This document shows positions 52,216 through 64,000 of a stretch of 64,000 nt of DNA, piece after piece. The DNA lies in NCBI GenBank assembly GCA_037389465.1, contig JAZARR010000175.1, forward strand, positions 1,550,001-1,614,000, written 5' to 3'. This stretch comes from Baylisascaris procyonis (lineage: Eukaryota; Nematoda; Chromadorea; Rhabditida; Ascarididae). Under the pieces are notes generated by a model. That model did no database searches, had not been told where the DNA came from, and was given only the letters and a program-made list of their open reading frames with translations. Numbering within the stretch: position 1 is the first letter of the stretch; every line of letters starts with the position of its first letter. Position numbers and translations under genes: made by a program.

Positions 52216-55200
52216 GACGCATAGAAAAGGATGTTTTTTTATTCAGATGTTAAAACAAAAACTGTATTGAAACGATCGCTACTTTAATTACATCGGGAAA
52301 GCGTTGCATTAAACGGTTTACAGCACAAGTAAAAATTTCATAAACTTTTTGAGGACGAGTGCTTGCAGAGCATATCTCTCAGACACGGATACCTCATGTC
52401 ACGAGTTAGCGCAACGTAGACACCCATCCGTGGCGCAATTGTCTCATCCTCTGAACGTTTCAGTGCTCAAGTGTCCATTTGCAAATGTCTCTTCAATATG
52501 AAGACCTCTGCATATCGGAAATGGTATTGTACAAATGTCTGTCACACAAACGCCACATGACGCAACGACATTGTGTCCACTCGAAGACATTTCGTCCGTT
52601 ATGCTGAACGCATTGCAATGACCACTATTCGGCATTCCTTACGGCTCATTACGAAGTTGTAATTAACACGGAAAAAGATGAACAAGGTGAATATTTGATG
52701 TTCAAATTTCTCAGAGTGCAATGATTAATCGCCCATAAAATCATGAAAGATTCTCAGCAACTTTGTCAAAAAAAATCTTTTCACCTCCTTTAGTTTCCAA
52801 ATAGTTCCTTAACAAAAGTTCTTTGTAATTTTGAGGGAAGATTTTTCGAACACATAGCATTGAACGAATGATACTGAAATCACTCAAATAATCGATGAAC
52901 TACGCAGTAAATTCATGAAAAAATTAATCAAAAGTAGTTTGTAAATTCATGAGGAAACATTGAATTTGAATCTCCTTGCCATTCAACTTGAATCATTGGT
53001 AGTGTTCAGATAGGAAGTGGATGAGGATGACTGTAACGCGCGCAAGTATTAATTAGTAAGTAAATTATAACTTCTAATACCTATTGAGTTGGGTTTCGGA
53101 AGGTGCAGTTTAATTAGACATTAAGAGTGCTAATCAATCACTATTTTCCAACACAATACAGCATTGTTAAGGTAAATGGCATTTATTCGATTGAGAAATC
53201 CACTTAGATCAATAGGTGCAAATTGAATGATCTGCTCAGTATGAGAGTTTTAATCATCATTTCTTAAGAATAAGTAATTAAATTATAGTGTAATCGACTA
53301 TGAGATTTTGTGAATGAGAGAGTTTCTTCTTTAATAACAGCTCATCAATGGTTTTCATTTCAATCAAACATTTCTCTCTTTCTGATCGTTTTATATCGCT
53401 ATCATCGATATATTCAATTTCTTTTCATATGATAAACACGCCTAAAGATCAAATCTCGATTAGTCAACTATAAGTTGCATTGCATTGTATAACTCCTCTA
53501 TAGTTATAATATTTCATCGTTTTTCTATTTTATAAATGCTGCCATGTTTGTGCTTTGAATAATTAATTTTTAGTGTATTTAATGATGCATCGATGTGAAA
53601 ACGAAATCAAGCAAGTTGTGTTCGACATTTCTTTCATTGCCATATGTTTATGAAAAACTGATACTTGCAGAAATAAAGTATAATCGTCGAAACGAAATGA
53701 TACTTGAGAGAAAAAAAAATAGTATACACTCAAAAATGTAATATAGGAAGAGCTGTCGAAAGTCTACAGAAATACTCGTTTTATCTGTTGAGCAATAAAA
53801 TATTTTATTATAATGAAGGGAATAACAACGTAAAAGCATATTTATCTTGTACTTCCGCCTCAATGTTTGCAAATATTGCCAAAGAAAACGACGAAAGTAA
53901 AGCTAGCATGAAAGGTGCATTAATCTATGATAACTACCTACGATAATGCATTCATATTTTCGAAGCATTAAAATATTTGAAGATGCAGACAGTGTTAAAT
54001 CATTACCTTACAAAATAATGATGCGAAAGATTAATAACGATCTCACAAAGTGAGAAAGAATAATTCATCTATTCAGCTATATGATCACCTGCCATAAACT
54101 CATTACGATTGAAATAACTCGTAGAAATAGCAGTAAGCAAAGTAGTAAGTAAATTGAGCAAAAAATAATACTAGAAAGCTCATTAACGTATTCGGTAAGC
54201 AAAACAATACGTCTAACAATCTAACGTCATTTCAAATGTGCATTAGTGAAGAGTGCTTAATCTAATCGTTCGAAAGAATAAAAGAAAAGAAAGGCTCGCT
54301 AACGTTTGCCTCAAGGCATTTATAGATAAGTTGTTCTACCTTGAGATCATCAAAGCATTGATAGATGGCTTACTCTGTCGCATAGTCGCTCTTTCCCCCG
54401 CTGTCTAAGAAGGCAGTTGATATGTATTCTGCTGATCTCCCTCACATACTTCTTACATGATAGTTGCCTTTCATATCTATCATTGAAGAGTTGAAATTTG
54501 AACAATTTAAATTATACACACATATCAAGCGAGATTTAATCACTCAACTTTTATTGTATGCTTATTCATTGATCACTAATTTTAGTGTTAATTTTATGAA
54601 TAATTTCTGTCATATTGTTTTGAGCTTATTAGTTTAAACAATTTCATTTAATTGTATAGTTTCATGAATAAACGATAAGGAAATTCTTATTTATCATAAC
54701 CGAATTATATATGCCCATCCATATATGTAATCAAATGGGCTGAATCTTGTTATTGTTGACGACCACTTTCAACAGCACTCATAGCTAATCGCAATATTTC
54801 ATTTATTGCACTCATCGTTCAATAATTCTCTCATTAGTATTTTTATGAACTGAAATGATTGAGCTGAAATGAATTGAATAGTAAATAAATATCGATACAC
54901 TGAATTGATATTTACGCTATCTATCAACTAGAAAGAAAATAAGGAAATGATTGTAATTCAGTTTATAGTGGGAAATAATTTACGATGATGTTCTGATCAA
55001 AAGTTGATCATTTTACTAATAAATCGAATGCAATACTTTATTAACACGCTCCACTTCAAAGCGTTTATATATCTGCCCGATAGTTGCAAAATGTGAATTA
55101 TGAAAGTTGCGGTGGTGTTATTCGTCGCATGGTAATAGTCTATGCTAGCGTGATGCATAATTTCAATTCTTATTGCATTTAATCACAATTTATTTAAAGT

Positions 55201-56803
55201 ATAGGTGGGTTGATTTGAATATTTTAAATTCAAATTTTTAAGCTTTCAGTTCAATGAGAGAAAAAATCAAATTTTCGATATGCATTCATAAATATACGTT
55301 AGGAAAGATGTGGTATGAAATATATGTGAGGAAAAAAAAACATATTTGAGGAAATGAAGCGTGACTATTTAATTCACTTATGAAAGAATAACGCAACAGT
55401 CTGCCGAGAACTTAGGCAGAAAAAAAAAAGTGGAATAGTTTTTTTGTGTTTATTAAATGTGACATAACATTTTTTCAGGAAAAAATACGCAGAAATTCAC
55501 TTATTCGGGAAATTTCACATTCTTCTTTCTTAAATCGTTTTTTTTTTTGCATTTGCGGTAATTCAACCGCCGAACGTCAAAGTCTAGTAACTAGGAATGA
55601 TTTCAATTCTTTTTTGCAGAGGTTAATTTCTTTTACTAGTTGATATAAATTTTCAAAATAGTTGAAATTTGCATAAGATGAGGACGATTAAGAAGCTATC
55701 TAACAATTGAAACTCGTTGATGCTCTCATTTTATAGTATAATTGAAGAGTAGAGTGACGGATATGCGTTGCTTTTAAAGTTGAGGCACTGATACAACATC
55801 TGTTTGAAAAATTTGCAAACGAGACTGAATTTCTTGAGTTCCTGCTGCGTTCCTCTTAATCCCCTCCTTCCTCCCATCCCCTCTGCCTCACAGTTCCGTG
55901 AACGATGGGAGAGTTTGGGATTTAGTTTTTTGAGGCATCGGTCAAGTTAAGCAACTAGATAGAAGAACCTTTTCGAACTTCAGACTTTCATTCACTATAT
56001 AAATTGTTTGCCCCACATTTTTTATACTAGTTCCACGTGATATTTAAATAGAAAGAAAATTTTTATGCTATGAAATGGAGTTAGTAAAAATACAACTTCC
56101 TCAACCTTTATGAAATTATGTACTTTCAATAAAAGGTGATAGATCATGCATTGTGAATATGGACTTAATGATGTGAACGATGTACGTCAGAGGCGATCAC
56201 AATGGTTATTTACAGATATTTCTTCCATCTAGATTTCGAAAAGTTAGAGGAAATCCTTTACACTGATATATTCATTATAGAATATGTGGAACATAACAGC
56301 TTTTGTATAAATGATAATCGCTTTTGTTGAGGAGGGATAGGGCTGAAGAAGGGGGGGGGAGAGGGGGAGAAGACGGGTATCTCGGTTCTCGTCTAAGGTG
56401 AAAGCGTTATCGTTTCAGAAATCGGTCGTGAGAAAGAGGAATGTGGATGATGAATCCTACAATAATGGAATTGAAAACAATATTGGATAGTTCCCAATAT
56501 TAAGCTGCTTTATTTTATCTGTTTTATGATGGCGTTCCAGAATACTCGTATTTTCCTTGGAGGAGGAGTTGGGTCCTTTCCCAAAGAATTCGAAGAGGTG
56601 ATCTTATGCGAAAGAAAGCGTCTCATAAAAAACGTCAGGATAATTTGGGAGGAGTTCCATCACGATTCTTCAACAATCTTAAATCATTACTTTTCATTCT
56701 ACAAAAATGTAAATTTATTATTTGCGGCAATTCGTTGTAGCAACTCCGTTATTCAGTAATCGCAGTTAGGCACCTATCTCGAACCCATCAAGACGTAATA
56801 GCC

Positions 56804-56815
56804 TTATTTTCAGGA
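56804..56815 (+). promoter_or_regulatory. Putative trans-splice acceptor of the secreted orphan gene
   Basis: A pyrimidine-rich TTATTTTCAG ends at 56813 and the ATG starts at 56816, leaving a 2-nt leader. Such a short leader is typical of spliced-leader addition and is hard to explain by conventional promoter use. Confidence 0.55.
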
Positions 56816-59395
56816 ATGCGGATTGCAGAAATTATACCGTTTCTATTGGCTACCACAATGGTGTTTGCAGTCGACTTGGTAAGCATCAACTCATTAGCGC
56901 TTTAACTATTTCGAGTCCATTCATTTCGCATGTAGACTGCACATTGCGAAAATTCTTCGTCGGGACACGTCGCTTATTTGTAATCCTTTATGTTACGGGC
57001 CAACATCTCATTGTTTTATGTTAATAAGCAATGTGTATTTTTTTTAAATCGCCTAATTTGGAGTCATAATAGCATTCATCAAGTTTCATCGAAATTCGAT
57101 TATGTGAAACCGAAATTTGAAAGTCGGACATTTGAATAAATTCGCTACCGCGATGCCAGCACGGTTAACGCCTACCTTATCACTCATAAGGTCTTGTCAA
57201 AACCCGATCACCTGAATCGAAAAGATCTTAGCAGTGTTATATTTCTATTATCTATAATTTGCGTGATCCTTTTGTTAAAAAATCTTAGCATTTGCAGTTC
57301 CAACACAGGCAGTGTTAAATTTTTGGCGAATTTAAAAACCAGCTTTTCAAAAAGGTGAGAGGAAAGAAAGCAAACATTTTTATCAGCTTATCAGTTTAGC
57401 AGTGTTAGTTGCATTTTTATGCGAGTGCATCATATGGTGGAAATTTTCTTCTCGTGTGAAGTTGTTGAATAACCTCGGTTGTCTCGAAATGCATGATGAA
57501 TTGCTACGTTTCCTTCCTATTTGCATCCTAAATGAACAAATATTTTTTTCAGTCAATTTTTATGTTCTGTCTAGGGGACTATGGAATTAAGCAGTTTTTA
57601 AACCTATTCATATAGATAAAAGCAATAATTCCTGCTTGCATTGCCTCCAATACTTTAGATTGCGCATTCTTATACTTTCAGGAGCTCATTATGGGCATTT
57701 ATACAACTTTCTATTTGTTAGTTTCATATGGAACCGTCAACATCACTTAATAAAATTTAATGATAATTTATTCGATCATAAACCTATCAGGGACGCGTCG
57801 ATCCCCAAGCCTAGTTCAATTTTGTTGCATGCTTTAGCTGTTTGAAAACCTTCAAAAATCGCACAGTTTTGCATCATACGTTGTTGATATCCTATAGTCT
57901 ATGCAATAATCGTCATCCATAATAGACCAACAGATCGTGAATATGTTTAAAATAAATTCAACCGGAAGTGGAATAAAAACTTCATCTTCGACAGGTGATG
58001 CAAATGAGCAAAAAAAATAATTGTAGCAAGCGTGACATTTCTCAGCGTAATCACCACAATATAAAACGGATGTCAGAGAAATTGCCTCAACATACAATCG
58101 GTCAAATTTTCATTTTATAGTACATTTTACGCAGTACATCAACTAATGTCATGAATCGCAAAAAACTTTTTGAAAATTTGCGTGCATAATTTAGTAGACG
58201 TAACTACTCAATGAAATCAAATCTTTCTCCCCCCCTCCCTCCCCCCCCCCCAAAAAAAAATGTTTTTCTTTAGTTTTGCGAAAGATACAAGACAAAAAAA
58301 CTCCACATTCTGCAAAATGCACGCAACTTTTTGGTTTTTCGTGTGTCCATAATTCATGTTGAATATGGTTCGTCCTTATGAAATATAATAGCACATTGTA
58401 CTCATCAAATTTTGTAGCCTTGTGGCCATTAGATAGTAGAAACTAGCGGACATACAATATGCAAAAATACTTGCAGGCAGGAGAATGCTAGAACACCGCT
58501 TTATAAAGGTTGATTTGCAAGAGCGCATATGCATATTCCATAAACAGTTCGTTTTCTGAGTGCATAATCTGACATATGTATCTCTCGTTGTTGGAACACA
58601 AAAAAAGCGAATATGTTGCTTAAATAAATGCGATGAAAGGAGAGATTATCAAATTGTTTGATATTATAGGAGTGATTTAAAATTGTATTGATAATTGCAG
58701 AAATTTTTCTCAGTAGCCATCGAGCGGAAGATAATTTCGGTGCTCAACAAATATCGCTACGCAACAATTTTCTATATTGAAAATTTTCGATGAACATCGA
58801 CAAGCACTAATTTAAGATAAAAATTTGATTCATTTAGCGTATATTATTATATGATTGCTATTATTGAGGGTTTTTTTTTTTTTGAGTGTTCATTTTATTG
58901 CATCACTAATATTCAAGTTCCATAAGGAATATTTCTGAGAATCTTCCATTACGTTACATAATTTATAACAATTAAAACGTTAATTGCAGGATGTGCCAGC
59001 GTTGAGTGAACTGATTGCTCTCAATTATGCATCTGAAAGCTATATTGATCCGAGTGAGAAGGTTTTATTTCAAGTGACGAAACCGATATCCACAATTCCG
59101 CATGGCAAACATTTTTCCCCACAACGTCTTGTTATACTAATGAATATACTACGCCCAAATTTTGGTGCATATTTCTTGCATAGTCCATCGTTCGAGAAAA
59201 AAATATCTCTTCTTGCATAGTAAGCCAAAATATTTGTAACAGAAATATATCGTATTGTTATGCAGCAATTGTTTGGAATTTTCTAGCGATTGTCATATGA
59301 GAATAACGTCTATTATGACGATAATTAATTCGAGTATTATAGAATGTAAGACAATTTTCGAAATCGTAATCAACATTTCGAATAAAATTTATTGA
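56816..59395 (+). CDS. Small secreted protein of unknown family, 3 exons
   Basis: Exons 56816-56878, 58990-59219 and 59266-59395 join in phases 0 and 2, giving about 140 aa. Exon 1 encodes a signal peptide (MRIAEIIPFLLATTMVFAVDL) and begins 2 nt after a strong TTATTTTCAG acceptor. Exon 2 begins DVPALSELIALNYASE and contains KPISTIPHGKHFSPQRLVIL and NILRPNFGAYF. Exon 3 adds three cysteines (NC, DC, EC) and two N-glycosylation sequons (NSS, NIS). The last intron is only 46 nt. If it is retained, translation stops at the TAG at 59218-59220, giving 97 aa without cysteines. Alternatively the gene continues beyond exon 3. I recognise no homologous family. Confidence 0.6.
58226..58252. repeat. Poly-C tract in intron 1 of the secreted orphan gene
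   Basis: A run of C interrupted by T and ending in about 11 C, followed directly by A9. The complementary strand is G-quadruplex-capable. Confidence 0.9.
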
Positions 59396-60144
59396 ATGAT
59401 ATTCATTGATTAATGATAAATTGAAGTCAATTTTGTTGAGTTGGATGAACAATTCATTTGGCATGCGAAAACTGCACTTTTCTAAATGCCTAATTTGTTT
59501 GAATACTGCAAAAATAGAATTCTCAAAATAGTAATATTTATGGGGAAAATAATTTGTAAACCAATGAGAACATTGCATCTAGTGGGCTCAAAATTAAAAT
59601 ATTCCAAAGGAAGCAATCTGGAAATAGATTTCAATTATCTGAACGATTGCAATGCTGTCAATGACAACGAGATCGGTGAAATTCGCTTCGTGTGAATTAA
59701 TAGGATTATTACTGTTATTACTTTTATAACAGATTTATCTCGATTGTTTCATTTCGACTGAAATTCAGAGGGTCAAATAAATTTGCAGTTTGAATTGCTT
59801 TGAGCTCAAATCTTTTTTGTTTTGTTTTTGAACTGCAATAATTTTTTTTTTCAAGTGAATTCGAATGTAAACGTAAGTCAAGGACTGTTACCTATGATCT
59901 ATCCTTCATAAGCCTTGTCAATTGTCAAGGATGGGCTACACATTGGCTATGGCTAGAGCGCAGATAATATCCACGATGGATAGATAGTTCATCAAAAATA
60001 ATGAAATAATTCTTAATTGGCGGAAAAGATGCTTCAAGAAGCAACGATATTAACAATTATCATCGGAACGTTTCATCAGGATTTTTTGTTCTGGGAAGTC
60101 TTCGTTGAGAGAGAAGCAAGATATATAGAATAAAGCATAAATAG

Positions 60145-60198
60145 CAATCCCATTCGATGATAGAGGCAATTCAATCCCATTCGATGATAGAGGCAATT
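60145..60198. repeat. Perfect 27-bp tandem duplication
   Basis: Two adjacent identical copies of a unit beginning CAATCCCATTCGATGATAG and ending AGGCAATT, at 60145-60171 and 60172-60198. A recent slippage or repair event is likely. Confidence 0.95.
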
Positions 60199-62473
60199 CT
60201 AGACATATCATCAATAAAAATTAATTATTATCGGACGAGAAAGTTTCAAATTCGAAGTAACCTGCAGTAAGCACGCAATCCACTAATGGTATTCAGCCAC
60301 ACAATAATCAGCAAGCTCATAGCATAGAATACACAATAGCTGGTCATTCTGCCTCGAATCGGTTGAGTTCCCATGTAAGGGTGTCCCTTTTTCCTCTGCA
60401 CTCTTAATTTGTCCCTGGAGGATCCGGAAATTCCTTCTTCTCCAAGGCTTGATCAGGTGCTGTGTAACCTGGAAGCAAGATGAGGGGTTAAGGTCTTTAT
60501 TATGCCTTAATAAAAGCAGCAATAGAAACTTCGGAGGGAGGGAGAGAGGCACAACGGAATGGAAACAGAGCCTTCGCACCAATAGTACCACCTCCATGCC
60601 AACGAGCACCGAGTATAGCGCACCGCTAAGGCACGAATCGACCCTCGCCCCGACTAGACCTTGCGAAAAAGCTGGAAGCACACTAATGCACAATAAGCAA
60701 ACATGGTCTACTTTTCAACGCAGTGACCTTTCCATGAACGCATTTGTAGAGCGCTTGCTTTATCTTATGATCATCACTTCCCCATACACTATTGAACTTC
60801 ACTACTTTGATTTTCATCTTACGGAGATGAACCGTCCGATTCGCGCGCACAGTTTTACTCATCCCAGTATATTCTATGTGCTTCGTTTTGCGTATTTGTT
60901 ATTATTGTGTCATCTTGTGTTGTTTTGCCTCTCTAATAGATCTTCCAAGCTGTTGGTGTAAATTTGGTGTTTGACTGTTCTGAGTCAGTTGAGATGCTTT
61001 TGGTTTTCTATTTGCATGCGGTCTTTGTGTACGTTCGTCTCGATCTTTTATTTAATCTAACTCTTTGTAGTCAAGCGATCCGTTTGGTTTCAAAAAATTT
61101 GGATTGGTTGTTGTCAAAAATTGGGGATACTAAAGCATAGATCCTATACTCGTGAAGAACCGTGACTTTATTAGCGATAATATCAAGCGTGATCATGAGA
61201 TGTGACTGAGAGTCATTAGCGTTGGGGCAATCGTCAAGGATGAGTGGTAGTCGTTAATTAATATCATGATCTGATGACCAGCTCTAGCTTATTGCGTTGG
61301 AAAATTGCCGATGCTTATACGTCGAGTGATGTACCATCTTGTATTGGCAGCTAACAGTGATAGGATGGAGCCATTTTCTTTGATTGTCCATAAAGAGTTC
61401 TATAAATAGTGAGAACAGGCTCGATAAATGATAGGTCAGTAAGCTGGGAGAGTTGAAAATGAAGGTGGGCAAAGAAGGAGTGAATGTTAAAGTCTTGAGA
61501 AAGCATAGTTGAGGATGGTGCATATAATGGCTATTTGGCCATGTATTTTATTAATTATTTTGCGGAATGATACAATGTAGAGTGCATCAGCACAACTTTT
61601 CTATCATCATCAAGACTTGGCTAGAGTGGAGCATTAATTTGTGGCCATGTGTTGGATGATAGTTAAATTGAGCTTTTCTTTCGAATTTCTTTTTTTTTAT
61701 TTGGAGGCATTTGTTGACTGCAGACTCGTCTTCGGACGAGGATAAAGGTTTTTGGAGTATTTGCAATCAAACTCATGAAATCGTTGGTGTGCGAGAATCG
61801 TTTGGGTCGTGAGGTGCACTGCCGCGATTCTGGCAACATTTAATTCGACTTCATTTAATCCGCGGGGGACAACAGATCAAACCTGACATACGGCATCGAC
61901 GTTCAGTCGAGCACTTGCCGATGACGTCGTACGAAGTTGGATCCGTAGAGGAGGTACCAACTACATCTTTATATGTTTGACTTTAACTTGCTCATTAATG
62001 TACTTTAACTTGCTCGAGTTGTTTCCGGCAGTTTGCTTCATTTCCGGTCTTTAGTTCGGGGTCGGTTCCTGAGGACATTCCTGCCAATTTACGATCATTT
62101 CCTTGCAAGCTTAAGTGTTGGGAAAACTAATTTCCTGAATTTCTGCTGTGATTTGTATCAGGTCCTTCGCCAACCATGACCGTATTATATCGGAATTCAC
62201 GAGACTCAATCTAAATATGCTTAACTGCAGTCAATTTGGCGTTAGCCCATTAAATAACCTTAAGCTATTAAATTATTAAGGAATCTGTGTATTGGTTTTG
62301 TGAAAATCTTTGATGCAAAACAAACGTGAAGGGTCTTGACCAAATTGGAGTTAACTGGACCAACTAGATTGCATCATCCTTCCCAGAATGGGAACCCGAA
62401 CTTCGGTTATATTATTGCTTCATTGTTCACGGCCTTCTACGAACATTGCATATTTTCAGGTTGGTGGTATAGT

Positions 62474-62902
62474 TTATCGACTGGTGGGTGGTGTACGTAT
62501 CCATGTGCTGTCGATTTCCGTAGGGTTATGCCACTGCATGATAAACGGTGCGCAGTGATATTTGACAATTGAATGACGCTTGAGCAAATATGACGAACGT
62601 TGTCTTGTGCATGCTGATTCAGCCGTTTCTTTGTGAAAGAAAAGTTGCACTCTTTCTGATTCAAATTTTCTATGACGTTGTGGTTGAGAATTTTCGAGGT
62701 TGTAATTCATAGAGCGTATGTCAGTTTTTTTATTTCTGAAGGAAAGTTGTTTCAGGATTGTGCGTCTTAATGAACTTAAGCGCTTCGTAGAATGAGCACA
62801 TGCTTCAAATAATTCACTGCAATGGCGCATAGTACTGCTGCTGTATTGGGCAGAAATGTGCAGTATCCAATATTTTATATTTTGTCCTTGGAGACATGAC
62901 AT
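62474..62902 (-). CDS. Unidentified 142-codon basic frame in the transposon-like zone
   Basis: The frame is rich in Arg, Ser and Lys (for example KRLSSLRRTILKQLSFRNKK and a later CTRQRSSYLLKR) and could derive from a mobile-element gag-like or nucleic-acid-binding region. There are no good splice sites or domain motifs. Its length exceeds that of most frames in this AT-rich window, in keeping with a decayed coding sequence. Confidence 0.25.
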   Translation of the reverse strand: MSCLQGQNIKYWILHISAQYSSSTMRHCSELFEACAHSTKRLSSLRRTILKQLSFRNKKTDIRSMNYNLENSQPQRHRKFESERVQLFFHKETAESACTRQRSSYLLKRHSIVKYHCAPFIMQWHNPTEIDSTWIRTPPTSR

Positions 62903-63494
62903 CTTGAGGTTTTGTTCTTTTTAAAGCTGCATTTTTTGTTATTTCATTATTTTTTTGAAAACGAAATTCATCGTTTTCCTTGGGCATTATGGTAGAAAAA
63001 TGTTGGGTTGTATTTTAGTGGGCGGAAAATTGTTCAACTTATTGACGCCAAAAAAAGAATTCAATGAAATGCGAAAGATAAATCAAGGATTTGAAACTTG
63101 TTATATCCATTTTAATCAAGGTGCTGCTTCAGAATGCTACTGATAGTGAACGAGTGCTTACATTATTGGAAAAGGTTCGATGTAGGTAAGTCAGCAATGT
63201 TTTTTTTAGACAACGCTCTATGTGATTTTCTATGCCGATAAATTTCACTCTATCTTTCTCTGTACGACCTATAAGCGCAAAAAGTTTAAAGTGCACTTAT
63301 CAGCTTATTATGCACTTAACAATCTCAAGCACAATGACGATTCATTCATACGTTTTGTATAATTGTTCTTTGCATAAAAATTCGTCATTATATATGGCAT
63401 CAATTTTGATTAAACTTCTTTTATCATTTAAAAAAAAATGTGCATTACGTAAAGTGAGACGATGATTTCTACTCATAATGTTTACTTTTATTAA

Positions 63495-63840
63495 AGAACT
63501 CGATTAGCTGTTCTTTGACATCATCATGACGGGTGATGTAAACGCATATATATCAACAATCAGCAATATTGAGAACAAATCAAAACCATAAAAAGGCTTT
63601 ACGAACAAGTACGGCATCGGTAAACATATGCTGAACTGGAAGGAAGACAGCTAGCTACACGATGATGCAAGAGAAGAAACATTAAAGCGACACTCTACGA
63701 TGCCAATCGACAATTACCATTGAAAATTCTTGATAATGCTTTCCTCTACTGACCGAAATAAAATTACCCATCATCTTGGTGGAAGGTTTTATTATCAAAG
63801 CACTTTTAGAGATCGATATTGTGGATTTTTACTTTTGGGT
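63495..63840 (+). pseudogene. Remnant of an RTE-type LINE endonuclease
   Basis: Plus-strand translation gives IIMTGDVNAYISTISNIE, a stop, then NKYGIGKHMLNWKEDS and another stop. The G-D-[F/V]-N-A-x-I motif followed after 25-30 residues by a K-x-G-I-G-K-H/R-N block is the layout of the AP-endonuclease domain of RTE/CR1-type LINEs. In-frame stops show it is dead. It may continue beyond the window edge. Confidence 0.45.
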
Positions 63841-64000
63841 TTATGAAAGAATATTTGAGGAATGTGAAATATTTCATGTTTATCTCATTCACATATTTGC
63901 GATTCAAATAGCCATCAGTCAAATTCATGCTAGATCATTGTGAGTGAGCGATCTTTGATGCCTCCATTATAATTTCAAAAAAATGCTACTCGATCAACAA

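Larger units (their letters stand above)
47652..56813. other. Gene-poor AT-rich region
   Basis: About 9 kb with no assembled gene apart from a LINE remnant at 51.6-52.2 kb. It contains short repeats of ATATGCAATGCAA (49530-49580), a C tract at 50628-50641 and many short open frames that look random. A 63-codon minus-strand frame at 52444-52635 has higher GC and several Cys/Gly but no recognisable family. Confidence 0.6.
59850..63480. mobile_element. Degenerate transposon-like zone with raised GC
   Basis: Segments at about 60280-60700, 61700-61950, 62040-62110 and 62340-62900 have higher GC than neighbouring DNA and open frames on both strands (minus 62902-62474 is 142 codons, plus 60449-60961 is 170 codons). 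A poly(A)-signal-like AATAAA near 60510 sits in a sequence that could be a decayed LTR. No conserved reverse transcriptase, integrase or transposase motif is visible, so the element class is unresolved. Confidence 0.35.

Noticed and set aside
52444..52635. A 63-codon minus-strand frame with several Cys and Gly next to the LINE fragment
   Set aside because: No splice sites, no signal peptide and no family motif, so coding status cannot be supported.
59486..59695. Plus-strand frame following the secreted orphan as a possible fourth exon
   Set aside because: The acceptors available either create a stop at the junction or need a phase that exon 3 does not provide.
60449..60961. A 170-codon plus-strand frame as a host gene
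   Set aside because: It lies in a compositionally mixed transposon-like zone, has no splice sites or motifs, and overlaps an equally open minus-strand frame.
1..64000. tRNA, rRNA and CRISPR arrays
   Set aside because: No cloverleaf with a convincing T-arm, no rRNA-like conserved stretch and no spaced repeat array other than the 28-bp minisatellite, which has no spacers.

Overview
The window is AT-rich eukaryotic DNA with spliced genes, and it looks like a nematode. Every confident gene has many exons, short exons with AT-rich introns ending in TTTCAG/TTTTAG-type acceptors, and a 3' splice site 2-27 nt upstream of its start codon, as expected for spliced-leader trans-splicing. I cannot place the species. 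There is no bacterial-style gene packing, CRISPR array or operon.

Four protein-coding genes can be assembled by joining exons whose splice phases agree. Three lie head-to-tail on the minus strand. (1) A ubinuclein/HPC2-family subunit of the HIRA histone H3.3 chaperone complex runs from 20386 down to 3022 (19 exons, about 1011 aa). (2) A SETD3-type SET-domain protein methyltransferase runs from 33650 down to 26394 (7 exons, about 502 aa). (3) A secreted trypsin/chymotrypsin-family serine protease runs from 47601 or 47646 down to 38118 (8 exons, 286-301 aa). On the plus strand, (4) a small secreted orphan protein lies at 56816-59395 (3 exons, about 140 aa, or 97 aa if the last intron is kept).

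Region by region: 1-3.0 kb holds no confident gene. 3.0-20.4 kb is the ubinuclein gene. 20.4-26.4 kb is intergenic. 26.4-33.7 kb is the SETD3-like gene. 33.7-38.1 kb is AT-rich intergenic DNA with poly-C tracts. 38.1-47.7 kb is the protease gene, with a 28-bp minisatellite in intron 1 and a GC-rich foreign-looking island in intron 4. 47.7-56.8 kb is a gene-poor stretch with a 5'-truncated LINE fragment at 51.6-52.2 kb. 56.8-59.4 kb is the secreted orphan. 59.4-64 kb is degenerate, GC-elevated, transposon-like DNA ending in a probable RTE-type endonuclease remnant.

The genes do not form an obvious pathway: one is chromatin assembly, one protein methylation, two are secreted products. The most interesting observations are a substituted active-site residue in the SETD3-like enzyme, a ubinuclein middle domain split by about 400 low-complexity residues, an intronic minisatellite whose homogenised core carries a perfect CRE palindrome (TGACGTCA) in each unit, and the orphan secreted gene whose apparent stop codon overlaps a splice donor.
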